Shown here: in pieces, positions 14,674-23,653 of the stretch | How positions within the stretch are numbered: the first letter of the stretch is position 1 | How the letters are laid out: each line of letters starts with the position of its first letter | Assembly (NCBI GenBank): GCA_018825785.1 | Contig: JAHKAY010000007.1 | Coordinates: forward strand, 1-35,032 | Length of the DNA stretch: 35,032 nt | Reading direction: 5' to 3' | Origin: Chloroflexota bacterium | GTDB lineage: Bacteria > Chloroflexota > Dehalococcoidia > JACVQG01 > JAHKAY01 | Notes under the pieces: generated by a model | What the model was told of the DNA's origin: nothing | The model's input: the letters and a program-made list of their open reading frames with translations, nothing else | Database searches by the model: none | Made by a program: the position numbers and the translations under genes

Positions 14674-15003
14674 ATGGAAAGGCTCAGGAAGAGGGAAGAG
14701 TTCTCGGCCCTCCTGCGCCGGGGCAAGACCTTCCGCCACCCGCTGCTCACCCTAAAGGTCCTGCCCAACGGGCTCCTCTTCAGCCGGGCTGGCTTTCTCA
14801 TAAGCCGGAAGGTGGGCAAGGCCGTGGTCAGGAACACCATTCGCCGCCGCCTCCGGGAGGTCCTCAGACTTGTACCCCTGGCCGAGGAACGGGACTTATT
14901 GATTATCGCCTCCCCCGAGGCGGGGGCCGCCGGCTTCCAGGAACTGAAAGGGGCGCTAATGGAGGTCCTCTCCCGAGCCGGTCTATTGAAGGAGAAAAGG
15001 TGA
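14674..15003 (+). CDS. rnpA: Ribonuclease P protein component
   Basis: The 109-residue basic protein has the family pattern: [20 protein letters not shown] at the start, [14 protein letters not shown], then the RNR-type motif [10 protein letters not shown] and the closing [10 protein letters not shown] segment. It binds the RNase P RNA and helps mature tRNA 5' ends. It starts 15 bases after rpmH and its stop overlaps the yidD start. Confidence 0.94.
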   Translation: MERLRKREEFSALLRRGKTFRHPLLTLKVLPNGLLFSRAGFLISRKVGKAVVRNTIRRRLREVLRLVPLAEERDLLIIASPEAGAAGFQELKGALMEVLSRAGLLKEKR

Positions 15004-15209
15004 AGGCCTTTGCCCTTGGACTTATCTGTCTTTATCAGCGCACCTGGTCCCGGGTGACGCCCCCTTCCTGCCGTTTTGTCCCCTCCTGCTCCCATTACGG
15101 CCATGATGCCATAGAGAAGTTCGGGCTCCTCAAGGGGGGCTGGCTCACCCTGATGAGGCTGGCCCGCTGCCACCCCTTCTCCCAGGGCGGATATGACCCG
15201 GTGCCCTGA
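15000..15209 (+). CDS. yidD: Membrane protein insertion efficiency factor YidD
   Basis: The 69-residue protein starts at GTG 15000, overlapping the rnpA stop (GTGA), behind a ggagaaaa site. It shows YidD hallmarks: [49 protein letters not shown] and GGYDPVP. YidD assists YidC-dependent membrane insertion. Its place between rnpA and yidC is standard. Confidence 0.93.
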   Translation: MKAFALGLICLYQRTWSRVTPPSCRFVPSCSHYGHDAIEKFGLLKGGWLTLMRLARCHPFSQGGYDPVP

Positions 15210-15230
15210 GGGCGGAGAGGGAGTCAAGCT

Positions 15231-16298
15231 GTGACTTCCCGTCTCTTTCCCTTTCTCTTTTTGGCGCTGTTGCTTCTGTCCTGTACCTCGGCCCCGGCGA
15301 GGGGCGGTTCCGGGGTGGCGGTAGCCGGGGAGAGGGTGCTGGTGGCCTCGGCCAAGGGCAAGGTCTTTGCCCTGGATGTCGGTGCCCGCTCCAGAGGCCT
15401 GCCCTTCCCGGCACCCGGGGAATGGGCCTTCCCGGAGAAGGGCAGCGCAGGGGCCATCTATGCCGCCCCCCTGGCCGAGGGGGAGAGGGTCTATGTGGCC
15501 AGCTATCAGGGCCAGCTCTCCGCCCTGGACGGGGTGACGGGGAAGGCCCTGGGGGACAAGGCCCTCTTCAAAGGGGGGTCAGTAGTGGGGGCACCCGTCC
15601 TGGAGGGAGGGGTCCTTTACCTCGCCTCCGGGTCAAAGCTCTTCGCCCTCAACCCCCTCACCGGCCAGCCCCTGTGGCCGAAGCCCTTCCAGGCCGGGAA
15701 CCGCATCTGGGGCTCCCCGGTGGTGGCAGGGGAAACCATCTACCTGGGCAGCCTGGACCACCATGTCTATGCCCTGAGGACAAAGGATGGCTCCGTCATC
15801 TGGGAATACAAGGCCGGTGGGGCCATCGCCTCCAGCCCCACCCTGGGGGATGGGGGGCTTTTCTTCTCGGCCTTTGACGGCCTCTATTCTCTGGAGGCGG
15901 AAACGGGGTCCCTCCGATGGCACTTTCCTTCCCGCTCCTGGTTCTGGGGCCGTCCCCTCCTCTGGCAGGGGAAGGTCTTCGCCGGCTCCCAGGAGGGGAG
16001 ATTCTACGGTCTGGATGCCAGGACGGGAAAGCAACTGTGGGAGCCCGTGCCTACCGGCGGCACCTTCAATTTTGCCCCCGCCCTGAGGGAAGGGGTGCTG
16101 CTGATAGGCTCAGACAGGGTCTATGCCCTGGACCCGGAGGGGGGCCAGCTTCTCGGGACCTGGGAACTGCCGGCACCGGTGGCGGGGGACCTGGTGGTGG
16201 CAGAGGGGGTGGCCTATGTTCAGGCCAAGAACCAGACCCTTTTTGCCCTGGGGTCGAAGTGGGGGGAAGTGCTGTGGAGCTTTTCCCTGGACCGGTGA
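15231..16298 (+). CDS. PQQ-type beta-propeller repeat lipoprotein (BamB-like fold)
   Basis: The 355-residue protein starts at GTG 15231 with a gagaggga site. It has a signal peptide with lipobox LLLSC (Cys18). The rest consists of propeller blades with the repeated pattern xVYAL(D/N)xxTGxxxW, for example GSLDHHVYALRTKDGSVIWE and GLDARTGKQLWE. BamB belongs to the outer-membrane assembly complex of diderm bacteria; in a monoderm-like genome that role is unlikely, so I call only the fold. It lies between yidD and yidC with gaps of 21 and 6 bases, suggesting co-expression with the insertase. Confidence 0.85.
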   Translation: MTSRLFPFLFLALLLLSCTSAPARGGSGVAVAGERVLVASAKGKVFALDVGARSRGLPFPAPGEWAFPEKGSAGAIYAAPLAEGERVYVASYQGQLSALDGVTGKALGDKALFKGGSVVGAPVLEGGVLYLASGSKLFALNPLTGQPLWPKPFQAGNRIWGSPVVAGETIYLGSLDHHVYALRTKDGSVIWEYKAGGAIASSPTLGDGGLFFSAFDGLYSLEAETGSLRWHFPSRSWFWGRPLLWQGKVFAGSQEGRFYGLDARTGKQLWEPVPTGGTFNFAPALREGVLLIGSDRVYALDPEGGQLLGTWELPAPVAGDLVVAEGVAYVQAKNQTLFALGSKWGEVLWSFSLDR

Positions 16299-16304
16299 GG
16301 CGTT

Positions 16305-17228
16305 ATGGGTGAGCTGTGGAACTTGGTCTTCCGGCCCATGCTCAATGGGCTTATCATCCTGTACAGCCTCCTCTTCCAGAATTTCGGCCTCACTATCATC
16401 GTCTTCACCGTCCTCATCCGCCTGATACTGCTGCCCCTCACCCTGCAGCAACTTCGGTCCACCAGGGCCATGACTGCTGTCCAGTCCAAAGTCCTGGAAC
16501 TGCAGAAGAAGTATGCCCGGGACAAGAAGCGTCTGGCCGAAGAGCAGATGAAGCTCTACAAAGAGGCGGGGATAAGCCCCACGGGGTGCCTCTGGCCCAT
16601 GCTTATCCAGATACCCATCTGGATAGCCCTCTACCAGTCCATCCTCAAGGGCCTGGCTGCCACCCCGGAGGAGCTCCAAAGCCTCTCCGCTTACCTCTAC
16701 TCCTCCTCCCTTATCCAGGGGATAGTGCCTCTCAGGGGAGAGTTCCTCTGGCTGAACCTCGCCCAGCCCGACCCGACCCTTGTCCTGCCCCTCCTGGTGG
16801 GGGTGAGCATGTGGGTGCAGCAGAAGATGGTCACCACCACCGCCGGTGACCCCCGCCAGCAAAGCATGAACCGCTTTATGCTCTGGATGATGCCCATGAT
16901 GTTCGCCCTGTTCACCTTCCAGTTTGCCAGCGGGCTGGCAATCTACTGGGCCGCATCCAACATCATCGGCATTGTGATTCAGTATTTTGTCACCGGATGG
17001 GGCGGGCTCCGCCGCCAAGCCACCCCTCCGGCGGGAAAGAAGGCATCCTATGGAACGGCAGGAATTCCGAGGCAAGACAGTGGAAGGAGCGATAGAGACC
17101 GCCCTGGAAAAGCTGGGGCTCAAGAGGGAAGAGGTAGAGGTAACCGTCCTCTCAAGGGGACGCCCGGGGCTCCTGGGGATAGGGACGCAGGAGGCCCGGG
17201 TGCTGGTGAGTCCCCGCCCCGGCCCTGA
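16305..17228 (+). CDS. yidC: Membrane protein insertase YidC/Oxa1 family
   Basis: The 307-residue protein is the short, Gram-positive/Oxa1-like form without a large periplasmic domain. Landmarks are FGLTIIVFTVLIRLILLPLT, the charged loop QKKYARDKKRLAEEQMKLYK, GCLWPMLIQIPIWIALYQS, and the late segments FALFTFQFASGLAIYW. Its last roughly 59 residues are Arg/Gly/Pro rich and overlap the start of jag in another frame (17050-17228). A basic tail can help ribosome contact in YidC relatives, but the base pattern there is also constrained by jag. Confidence 0.93.
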   Translation: MGELWNLVFRPMLNGLIILYSLLFQNFGLTIIVFTVLIRLILLPLTLQQLRSTRAMTAVQSKVLELQKKYARDKKRLAEEQMKLYKEAGISPTGCLWPMLIQIPIWIALYQSILKGLAATPEELQSLSAYLYSSSLIQGIVPLRGEFLWLNLAQPDPTLVLPLLVGVSMWVQQKMVTTTAGDPRQQSMNRFMLWMMPMMFALFTFQFASGLAIYWAASNIIGIVIQYFVTGWGGLRRQATPPAGKKASYGTAGIPRQDSGRSDRDRPGKAGAQEGRGRGNRPLKGTPGAPGDRDAGGPGAGESPPRP

Positions 17229-17712
17229 CCCCGCTTCCTACGGAAAAGAGGTCCTGGAGGAGCTCCTGGACATAATGAAAATACCGGCCTCCATCCGCAT
17301 TTCCCAGCCCCCGCCAGGGCTGGGCCCCCCACCCCCCGTAGCCCTGGATATAAAGGGGCAGGACCTTGGCATCCTCATCGGCCGCCAGGGCCAGACCCTG
17401 GCCTCCCTTCAGTACCTGGTCAATGTTATCGTGGCCCTGAAACTCAAGTCCCAGGCCCCCATCTGGGTGGATGTGGAGGGCTACAAGAAAAGGCGCTATG
17501 AGAACCTGCGCACCCTGGCCAACAGGATAGCCGAGCAGGTGGAGAAGACCGGCCAGCCGGTGACCCTGGAACCCATGCCGGCTCACGAACGGCGCATTGT
17601 GCACCTGGCCCTGGCCGACCACCCCGATATCACCACCCAGAGCACCGGCGAAGGGCCAGCCCGGAAGGTGGTCATCGCCAAGAGGCCACTGAGAGAGGGA
17701 AGGGAGGAGTAG
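17050..17712 (+). CDS. jag: Jag/SpoIIIJ-associated RNA-binding protein (KhpB/EloR family)
   Basis: The 220-residue protein has the three expected parts. A Jag-N domain spans about 1-52 (FRGKTVEGAIETALEKLGL, GRPGLLGIGTQEARV). A KH domain has the GxxG-type loop ILIGRQGQTLASLQYLVN. A C-terminal R3H domain holds MPAHERRIVHLALAD. The ATG at 17050 is chosen because the Jag-N domain begins there. The gene starts inside yidC and overlaps it by 179 bases. The family binds RNA and is linked to cell-wall growth and division in Gram-positive bacteria. Confidence 0.93.
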   Translation: MERQEFRGKTVEGAIETALEKLGLKREEVEVTVLSRGRPGLLGIGTQEARVLVSPRPGPDPASYGKEVLEELLDIMKIPASIRISQPPPGLGPPPPVALDIKGQDLGILIGRQGQTLASLQYLVNVIVALKLKSQAPIWVDVEGYKKRRYENLRTLANRIAEQVEKTGQPVTLEPMPAHERRIVHLALADHPDITTQSTGEGPARKVVIAKRPLREGREE

Positions 17713-17749
17713 AGAAAGCCCCCTTTCAGGGGCATAGTATCTACCCACC

Positions 17750-20700
17750 ATGTTTGAACCGGTTTCCAGCAGGGTCTCTTTTCCAGAGATGGAGGAGAAG
17801 GTCCTCCGCTTCTGGAAGGAGAAGCGCATCTTTGAGAAGAGTGTAGAACAGCACCAGGGCTCCGAGCATCGCTTCATCCTCTACGAAGGCCCCCCCACCG
17901 CCAACGGCAACCCCGGCCTCCACCATGTCCTGGCCCGGGTCTTCAAGGACCTCTTCCCCCGCTATAAGACCATGCAGGGATTCTATGCCCCCCGCAATGC
18001 GGGCTGGGACTGCCACGGGCTCCCTGTAGAGCTGGAGGTGGAGAAGGAGCTGGGGCTCTCCTCCAAGACCCAGATCGAAGAATACGGAATAGAGGCGTTC
18101 AACGCCCGCTGCCGGAAGAGCGTCTTCCGCTACCTCAAGGACTGGGAGGCCCTCACCGAGAGGATAGGCTACTGGCTGGATATGGAGCACCCCTATATCA
18201 CCCTGGACCGGGACTACATCGAGTCCTGCTGGTGGATAATAAAGAAGCTGTGGGATAAGGGCCTCATCTACCAGGGCCACCGGGTAACCCCCCACTGCCC
18301 CCGCTGCGTCACCTCCCTCTCCTCCCACGAGGTGGCCCTGGGCTACAACGAAAACGCCGAGGACCCATCGGTTTATGTCAAGTTCCGCCTCACCTACCAT
18401 GCCAGGGGAGCACCCAGCCCCAAGGCCCTTCCCAACCTGGTGAGGTTCGGGCGCCCCGTCTATCTCCTGGCCTGGACCACCACCCCCTGGACCCTCCCCG
18501 CCAACACGGCCCTGGCAGTAGCCCCCGAGGCGGAATACTCCCTGGTGGAGCACCAGGGGGAGGGGCTGCTCCTGGCCACGGCCCTCCTGGGGGCCTCGGG
18601 CCTGGGGGAGGGGAAGGTCCTGCGCAGCTTCAAGGGCCGGGACCTGGTGGGGCTCTCCTATGAACCCCTCTACAACCCCCACCGCTACGCCATAGAACGG
18701 ACCCGCTATACCGGGCAGGGGCTCCAGCCCCAGCACCCTGATGAAGACCTCACCTACCCCGTTATCGGGGCCGGTTTTGTCTCTCTGGATGAGGGGACGG
18801 GCATTGTCCACATTGCCCCGGCCTATGGGGAAGTGGACTATGAGGCGGGGGAGAAGGAGGGGCTAGACTTCCTCCACACCGTGGACCTCCAGGGTAAGGT
18901 CCTGGGGAAATACCCCTTCTCCGGCCTCTTCGTCAAGGACGCCGACTCCCTCATCATGGATGACCTGAAAGGGAGAGGGCTTCTCCTCAAGGCGGGCCGG
19001 ATAACCCATACCTACCCCTTCTGCTGGCGCTGCAATGCCCCCCTTCTCTACTATGCCAAGAAGACCTGGTTCATCCGCACCACCGCCATGAAAGAGAAGC
19101 TCCTGGAAGGGAACCAGGAGATAAACTGGGTTCCCGGATACATCAAGGAAGGCCGCTTTGGCGACTGGCTCAGGAACAATGTTGACTGGGCCCTCTCCCG
19201 GGAGCGCTACTGGGGGACACCCCTCCCCATCTGGGTGTGTGACTCCGGGCATTATCAGGGCATCGGCAGCCTGGGGGAGCTGAAAGAGAAGGCCCACCGG
19301 GAGAAGATGGAAGAGTCGGGCTACTCCCTGGAGGAGGCCCTGAAGGACCCCCACCGCCCCTTCATTGACCGCGTCATCCTCAGGTGCCCGGAATGCCAGA
19401 GCCCCATGCATCGGGTGCCCGAGGTGATAGACTGCTGGTTCGACTCCGGGGCAATGCCCGTAGCCCAGGTCCACTACCCCTTTGAGAATGCTCAGCTTAT
19501 AGATAAAGACCTCAATTTCCCCGCCGACTATATCTGCGAGGCGGTGGACCAGACCCGGGGCTGGTTCTACACCCTGCATGCCCTCTCCACCCTCCTGTTC
19601 CAGAGGCCCTGCTTCAAGAATGTCATCTGCTTGGGGCTCATCCTGGACGCCAAGGGGGAGAAGATGAGCAAGGCCCGGGGGAATGTGGTGGACCCCTGGG
19701 CGGTGATTAAGGCCTATGGAGCCGACGCCCTTCGCTGGTATATGTTCACCGCCTGCCCCCCCGGGAATGTGCGCCGCTTTGACCCGGAGCAGGTGAAAGA
19801 GGTCATGCGCCAGCCCTTCATGACCCTGTGGAACACCTACTCCTTCTTTGTGACATATGCCAACATAGACCGCTTCGACCCAAACACCCCCGCACCCCCC
19901 GTTACATCAGAGCTGGACCGCTGGATAATATCCGAGCTGAACGGGCTTATTGCCCAGGTGACCCAGCATCTGGACAGCTATGAGCCGGTGGAGGCGGGCA
20001 GGGAAATAGAGAAGTTCATAGAATCCCTCTCCAACTGGTATGTCCGCCGCAGCCGCCGCCGCTTCTGGAAAGGCGAAAACGACCAGGAGAAGCGCTCCGC
20101 CTATCACACCCTGTATAACTGCCTGGTCACCCTGGCCAAGCTTATGGCGCCCTTTGCCCCCTTTGTTGCGGAGGAGCTATACCAGAACCTGGTGAGGACC
20201 CAGGACCCCGCCGCCCCCGAGAGCGTGCACCTTTCCCGCTTCCCGGTGGCTGTTCCCTCCCTTGTCGACCAGGAGCTGATGGCCGCCACGCGCCTGGCCC
20301 AGACAATCTCCAGCCTGGGCCGGGCGGCCCGGGCCCGGGCGGGCATCAAGGTCCGCCAGCCCCTCTCTTTGGCCTATGTAGGCATTGAATCTTCCGGTAA
20401 TCTGAAACTGTGGAATAGGGTGATTGACCAAGTCAGAGAAGAGATGAACGTTAAGGAGCTAAAGATAGCCATGGATGAGAATTTGGGCTATCCAGACTTT
20501 TTCAGTAAACCTGACGCCTACGCTGCTGAAATGATGCAGGCTACTGGCTACTTTGTAGCTATTGACAAGAGGATTCCTCCCGGGCTTAAGAAGGAGGGCC
20601 ACGCCCGGGAAATCGTCCACCGCCTGCAGAGCATGCGCAAGGCGGCAGGCTTTGATATCGCCGACCACATCGCCACCTACTACCAGGCTGAAGGGGAGCT

Positions 20701-20848
20701 AGAAGAGGTGATGCGGGAATTTGCCCCCTATATCCAGCAGGAGACCCTCTCCCGGCAACTCGTAGCAGGCCCCCCACCCGACGGGGCACATCAGGAGACC
20801 CACAGTGTAGACAGAGAAAAGATAGCCCTGGCGGTGAAGAAACTCTAA
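17750..20848 (+). CDS. ileS: Isoleucyl-tRNA synthetase
   Basis: The 1032-residue class I synthetase charges tRNA-Ile. The active-site motifs are GPPTANGNPGLHH (residues 47-59, where HIGH normally sits) and KMSKA (638-642). The editing insertion contains AWTTTPWTLPANTALAV, and zinc-type cysteines occur in CPRC and CPEC. WDCHGLPVELEVEKELG and DWALSRERYWGTPLPIWVC are typical of the IleRS type related to eukaryotic and archaeal enzymes, often found in Chloroflexota and Thermus. Length fits that type. The start has no clear ribosome site. Confidence 0.96.
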   Translation: MFEPVSSRVSFPEMEEKVLRFWKEKRIFEKSVEQHQGSEHRFILYEGPPTANGNPGLHHVLARVFKDLFPRYKTMQGFYAPRNAGWDCHGLPVELEVEKELGLSSKTQIEEYGIEAFNARCRKSVFRYLKDWEALTERIGYWLDMEHPYITLDRDYIESCWWIIKKLWDKGLIYQGHRVTPHCPRCVTSLSSHEVALGYNENAEDPSVYVKFRLTYHARGAPSPKALPNLVRFGRPVYLLAWTTTPWTLPANTALAVAPEAEYSLVEHQGEGLLLATALLGASGLGEGKVLRSFKGRDLVGLSYEPLYNPHRYAIERTRYTGQGLQPQHPDEDLTYPVIGAGFVSLDEGTGIVHIAPAYGEVDYEAGEKEGLDFLHTVDLQGKVLGKYPFSGLFVKDADSLIMDDLKGRGLLLKAGRITHTYPFCWRCNAPLLYYAKKTWFIRTTAMKEKLLEGNQEINWVPGYIKEGRFGDWLRNNVDWALSRERYWGTPLPIWVCDSGHYQGIGSLGELKEKAHREKMEESGYSLEEALKDPHRPFIDRVILRCPECQSPMHRVPEVIDCWFDSGAMPVAQVHYPFENAQLIDKDLNFPADYICEAVDQTRGWFYTLHALSTLLFQRPCFKNVICLGLILDAKGEKMSKARGNVVDPWAVIKAYGADALRWYMFTACPPGNVRRFDPEQVKEVMRQPFMTLWNTYSFFVTYANIDRFDPNTPAPPVTSELDRWIISELNGLIAQVTQHLDSYEPVEAGREIEKFIESLSNWYVRRSRRRFWKGENDQEKRSAYHTLYNCLVTLAKLMAPFAPFVAEELYQNLVRTQDPAAPESVHLSRFPVAVPSLVDQELMAATRLAQTISSLGRAARARAGIKVRQPLSLAYVGIESSGNLKLWNRVIDQVREEMNVKELKIAMDENLGYPDFFSKPDAYAAEMMQATGYFVAIDKRIPPGLKKEGHAREIVHRLQSMRKAAGFDIADHIATYYQAEGELEEVMREFAPYIQQETLSRQLVAGPPPDGAHQETHSVDREKIALAVKKL

Positions 20849-20902
20849 GATGGGAAATCTCGGACTGGAACAGGTCATGGCAAACTCGGAAAGGAGGAAA
20901 AC

Positions 20903-21421
20903 ATGGCTGTAGCGCGCACACCGAAGGGTGTACTGCTGGACGGAGCCCAGATGACCCTTATGTCATTGCTGGCAGGCACTGCGGGGTTTCTGAAGGAGAG
21001 AGACATCTCAATTGCAGAGTGGGTCTCCTATATTGGGGAGACTTTTGCAGACTCCTGGAGTGCTCTGGAGGGCGAGGGGGCCGATGAAGTCATGAAGCAC
21101 CTTCTCGCTTTGCAGCTCCTGCCACTCGGGGTGGAGGTGCTCTCCAGTGAACTCAAACCCGATAAGGCTGAAGTGGTCTTAACCGCTTTGCCCGGCAAGG
21201 CTGTCCTGGAGAAGTTTGGCACCACCACCCGGGACCTCCTCAGGGGCTTTGGCGTGGACTCGCAGGAGGTCGCCCTGATATACGGCATGTTTGAGCCCGC
21301 CGCCAAAGCCATAGGCATGCGGTGGACTCACCAGCTCAAGGGAGGCAAACAGACCCTCCGGCTGGAGTCCAAGGCCGCCAGCAGAAAGACAGGAGCTCGC
21401 CGCCCGGCAAAGAAGTCCTGA
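20903..21421 (+). CDS. Conserved-looking hypothetical protein, 172 residues
   Basis: I do not recognise this family. The start is clear: ATG after aaaggagg. The protein begins with an apolar stretch (about 10-30) that could be a buried helix rather than a membrane segment, has mixed alpha/beta character, and contains YGMFEPAAKAIGMRWTHQLKGG. It ends in a basic Lys/Arg/Ala-rich tail (RKTGARRPAKKS) that could bind nucleic acid or acidic lipid. No cysteines and no signal peptide are seen. It follows ileS after 54 bases and is followed by hairpins. Confidence 0.7.
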   Translation: MAVARTPKGVLLDGAQMTLMSLLAGTAGFLKERDISIAEWVSYIGETFADSWSALEGEGADEVMKHLLALQLLPLGVEVLSSELKPDKAEVVLTALPGKAVLEKFGTTTRDLLRGFGVDSQEVALIYGMFEPAAKAIGMRWTHQLKGGKQTLRLESKAASRKTGARRPAKKS

Positions 21422-21478
21422 TACCTGCTGTTCATCCCCCCGAGCGAGCGAGGAGCGGGCCCTATCTTTGATGGCCCC

Positions 21479-21533
21479 GGGCCATGGCTGACATGGCCCA
21501 ACCTGTGGATTTTCCGGTCCCGGTCGGGACCGG
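21479..21533. terminator. Pair of hairpins between convergent genes
   Basis: Two inverted repeats with 8-base-pair stems lie between the converging genes. One is 21479-21486 with 21492-21499. The other is 21514-21521 with 21526-21533, directly after the stop of the minus-strand gene. T tracts are weak, but the location suggests a bidirectional terminator. Confidence 0.5.
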
Positions 21534-21534
21534 C

Positions 21535-22203
21535 CTAGCGGCGGCCCTGGAGGAGCCCTACCATTTCCAGCTCCAGGTTTCGCAGTCGCGAAGCGGTGAT
21601 GCTGGCGATGTCCTGCATTATCAGGAGGCCCATCCTGGGGTCTGACCGCATCAGTGCCAGAAGGGCTTCTCGCTCAACGGCACGGACCCGGGTCGGGGAC
21701 AACGCCACCACAGTGGCGGTGAACTGGTAGGGCCGCACGAGGGCTGACCAGCCGAAGGCTCCACCCGCAGATACAGAGGTAATAGGGACGCGTTTCCCAT
21801 TTTGGAGCTCGCACTCCACGGCTACCTGCCCCTCCTCCACCAGGTATAGCCTGTGGGCCTCAGCGCCCTGCTTGCAGATTATGGCGCCCGCCTCGTAAGT
21901 CTCGGTGCGCTCCAGGCTTTCTACCCGCTGCCTTTGCTCCTCGGTGAGGCTACCGAAGATATACACCGTGGGCAGGGCTTCCATAACAGGCACCGCTCTG
22001 GACCGGGCTTGTTGGGGCGTCCCTGCCAGTGCCTTCAGGGTGGCCCCCACAAGCAACGGGTCTATGTTCCCCTCCCCACCGCACTCAGGATGATAACAGG
22101 TGACGTTGTTGAAGAGACAGGCCTGCTGGCAGCCGGGGCAGCGCTCAGGGGGGCTGGCCGCTTGAAGGTGATAGCCGCAGTTCGTACACATCCAGTGGGC
22201 CAC
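21535..22203 (-). CDS. Rubredoxin-like metal-binding domain fused to a cyclic-nucleotide-binding domain
   Basis: The 222-residue protein begins with a rubredoxin/rubrerythrin-like knuckle pair, CTNC (Cys6/Cys9) and CPGC (Cys22/Cys25), plus three more cysteines at 29, 36 and 41. From about 80 it is a CRP-type cyclic-nucleotide-binding domain (YEAGAIICKQGAEAHRLYLVEEG, GGAFGWSALV). The usual phosphate-binding Glu and Arg of FGExALL...R are not kept, so cAMP binding is doubtful. There is no C-terminal DNA-binding helix-turn-helix. The start is GTG 22203, six bases after AGGAGG, rather than the in-frame GTG at 22218. A redox- or metal-linked sensor is possible; function unknown. Confidence 0.82.
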   Translation of the reverse strand: MAHWMCTNCGYHLQAASPPERCPGCQQACLFNNVTCYHPECGGEGNIDPLLVGATLKALAGTPQQARSRAVPVMEALPTVYIFGSLTEEQRQRVESLERTETYEAGAIICKQGAEAHRLYLVEEGQVAVECELQNGKRVPITSVSAGGAFGWSALVRPYQFTATVVALSPTRVRAVEREALLALMRSDPRMGLLIMQDIASITASRLRNLELEMVGLLQGRR

Positions 22204-22239
22204 AGGACACCTCCTCACCGGGATTATGGAGTCAGGGAT

Positions 22240-22268
22240 AGAATACTATAGCCAGAACCGCTAATCAA
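22240..22268 (-). promoter_or_regulatory. Likely promoter of the rubredoxin/cNMP-domain gene
   Basis: On the minus strand TTGATT (22268-22263) and TATTCT (22245-22240) are separated by 17 bases, about 37 bases before the GTG start. Both boxes are only partial matches to consensus. Confidence 0.4.
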
Positions 22269-22405
22269 CACGGCGAAGGGCTTCATCAAGGTGTTACTTC
22301 GTCATCCTGTATAATAACGGCAAGGGGGCCTGAGGCCTTGTCCCTATCCCCCTAGCCTGTTAAAATTGATGATTATGCCTCTGCCCGAATTGGCAAAGGA
22401 GAGCG

Positions 22406-23653
22406 GTGGCCACGGGTAAGCGGGTGGTGGTAACCGGCATGGGGGCAGTCTGCCCCCTCGGCCTCAGCCTTTTGGAGATGTGGGAAGGCCTCATCTCCGG
22501 CCGGTCGGGGGTGGGGCCCATCACCCACTTTGACCCGTCACCCTTTCGCACCCACTTTGCCGCCGAGGTGAAGGACTTTGACCCCCTGGGCTATATGGAC
22601 AGGAAGCAGGCCCGGCATATGGACCGCTTCTCCCAGTTTGCTGTCGCCGCTGCCCTCCAGGCGGTGGGGATGGCCAGGCTGAAGATAGATGACGCCAACC
22701 GGCATGATATCGGTGTCATCATCGGCAGTGGCATCGGCGGCCTCACCACCCTCATTGAACAGCACCATGTCCTCCTGGAGAAGGGGGCCGAGCGCGTGAG
22801 CCCCTTTCTCGCCCCCATGATGATAGCAGATATAGCGGCGGGGGAGGTCTCCATCCTCCTGGGGGCGAGGGGGCCCAACTTCTGCACCACCTCCTCCTGC
22901 GCCTCGGGGGCCGATGCCATAGGGGTTGCCTACGAGACCGTCCGCCGGGGGGATGCCCGGGCCATGCTGGCTGGGGCGAGCGAGGCCACCATCAATACCC
23001 TGGGCTTCGCCGCCTTCAACGCCGCCCGGGCCCTCTCTACCCGGAATGATAACCCCCAGGGAGCCTCTCGCCCCTTTGATGCCCTTAGAGATGGTATGGT
23101 CATGGGGGAGGGCTCCGCTGTCCTGGTCCTGGAGGACCTGGAGTTTGCCCTGAGGCGGGAGGCCCCCATCCTGGGGGAGCTGCTGGCCTACATCGGCACC
23201 GCCGATGCCTACCATGTCACCCAGCCCGCCCCTGCCTGCGAGGGGGGGGCCAGGGCCATGGCCCTGGCCATCAAGAAGGGCGGGCTGAGGCCGGAGGACA
23301 TAGACTATATCAATGCCCACGGCACCTCTACACCTATCAATGACGGGCACGAGACCGCCGCCATCAAGACGGTCTTCGGCCAGCATGCCTATAAGGTCCC
23401 CATCAGTTCCACCAAGTCCATGATGGGGCACCTTCTGGGGGCGGCGGGGGCCGTTGAGGCGGCCATCTGCCTCCTGGTATTGGAGCGGGGGGTCATCCCC
23501 CCCACCATCAACCTCAACCACCCGGACCCGGAATGCGACCTGGACTATGTCCCCAACACGGCCAGGAAGGCTGCCGTGAAGACGGCCATGTCCAACGCCT
23601 TTGGTTTTGGGGGCCACAACTCTGTCCTCATCTTCCGCCGCTACGAAAGATGA
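22406..23653 (+). CDS. fabF: Beta-ketoacyl-ACP synthase II
   Basis: The 415-residue thiolase-fold enzyme elongates acyl chains in fatty acid synthesis. The catalytic triad is complete: Cys165 in TTSSCASGAD, His305 in NAHGTSTP, and His342 in KSMMGHLLGAAG. The C-terminal GFGGHNS loop is also present. It starts at GTG 22406 after aaaggag. An exact TATAAT at 22310-22315 may be part of its promoter, but no good -35 box is seen. Its stop overlaps the recJ start. Confidence 0.96.
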   Translation: MATGKRVVVTGMGAVCPLGLSLLEMWEGLISGRSGVGPITHFDPSPFRTHFAAEVKDFDPLGYMDRKQARHMDRFSQFAVAAALQAVGMARLKIDDANRHDIGVIIGSGIGGLTTLIEQHHVLLEKGAERVSPFLAPMMIADIAAGEVSILLGARGPNFCTTSSCASGADAIGVAYETVRRGDARAMLAGASEATINTLGFAAFNAARALSTRNDNPQGASRPFDALRDGMVMGEGSAVLVLEDLEFALRREAPILGELLAYIGTADAYHVTQPAPACEGGARAMALAIKKGGLRPEDIDYINAHGTSTPINDGHETAAIKTVFGQHAYKVPISSTKSMMGHLLGAAGAVEAAICLLVLERGVIPPTINLNHPDPECDLDYVPNTARKAAVKTAMSNAFGFGGHNSVLIFRRYER

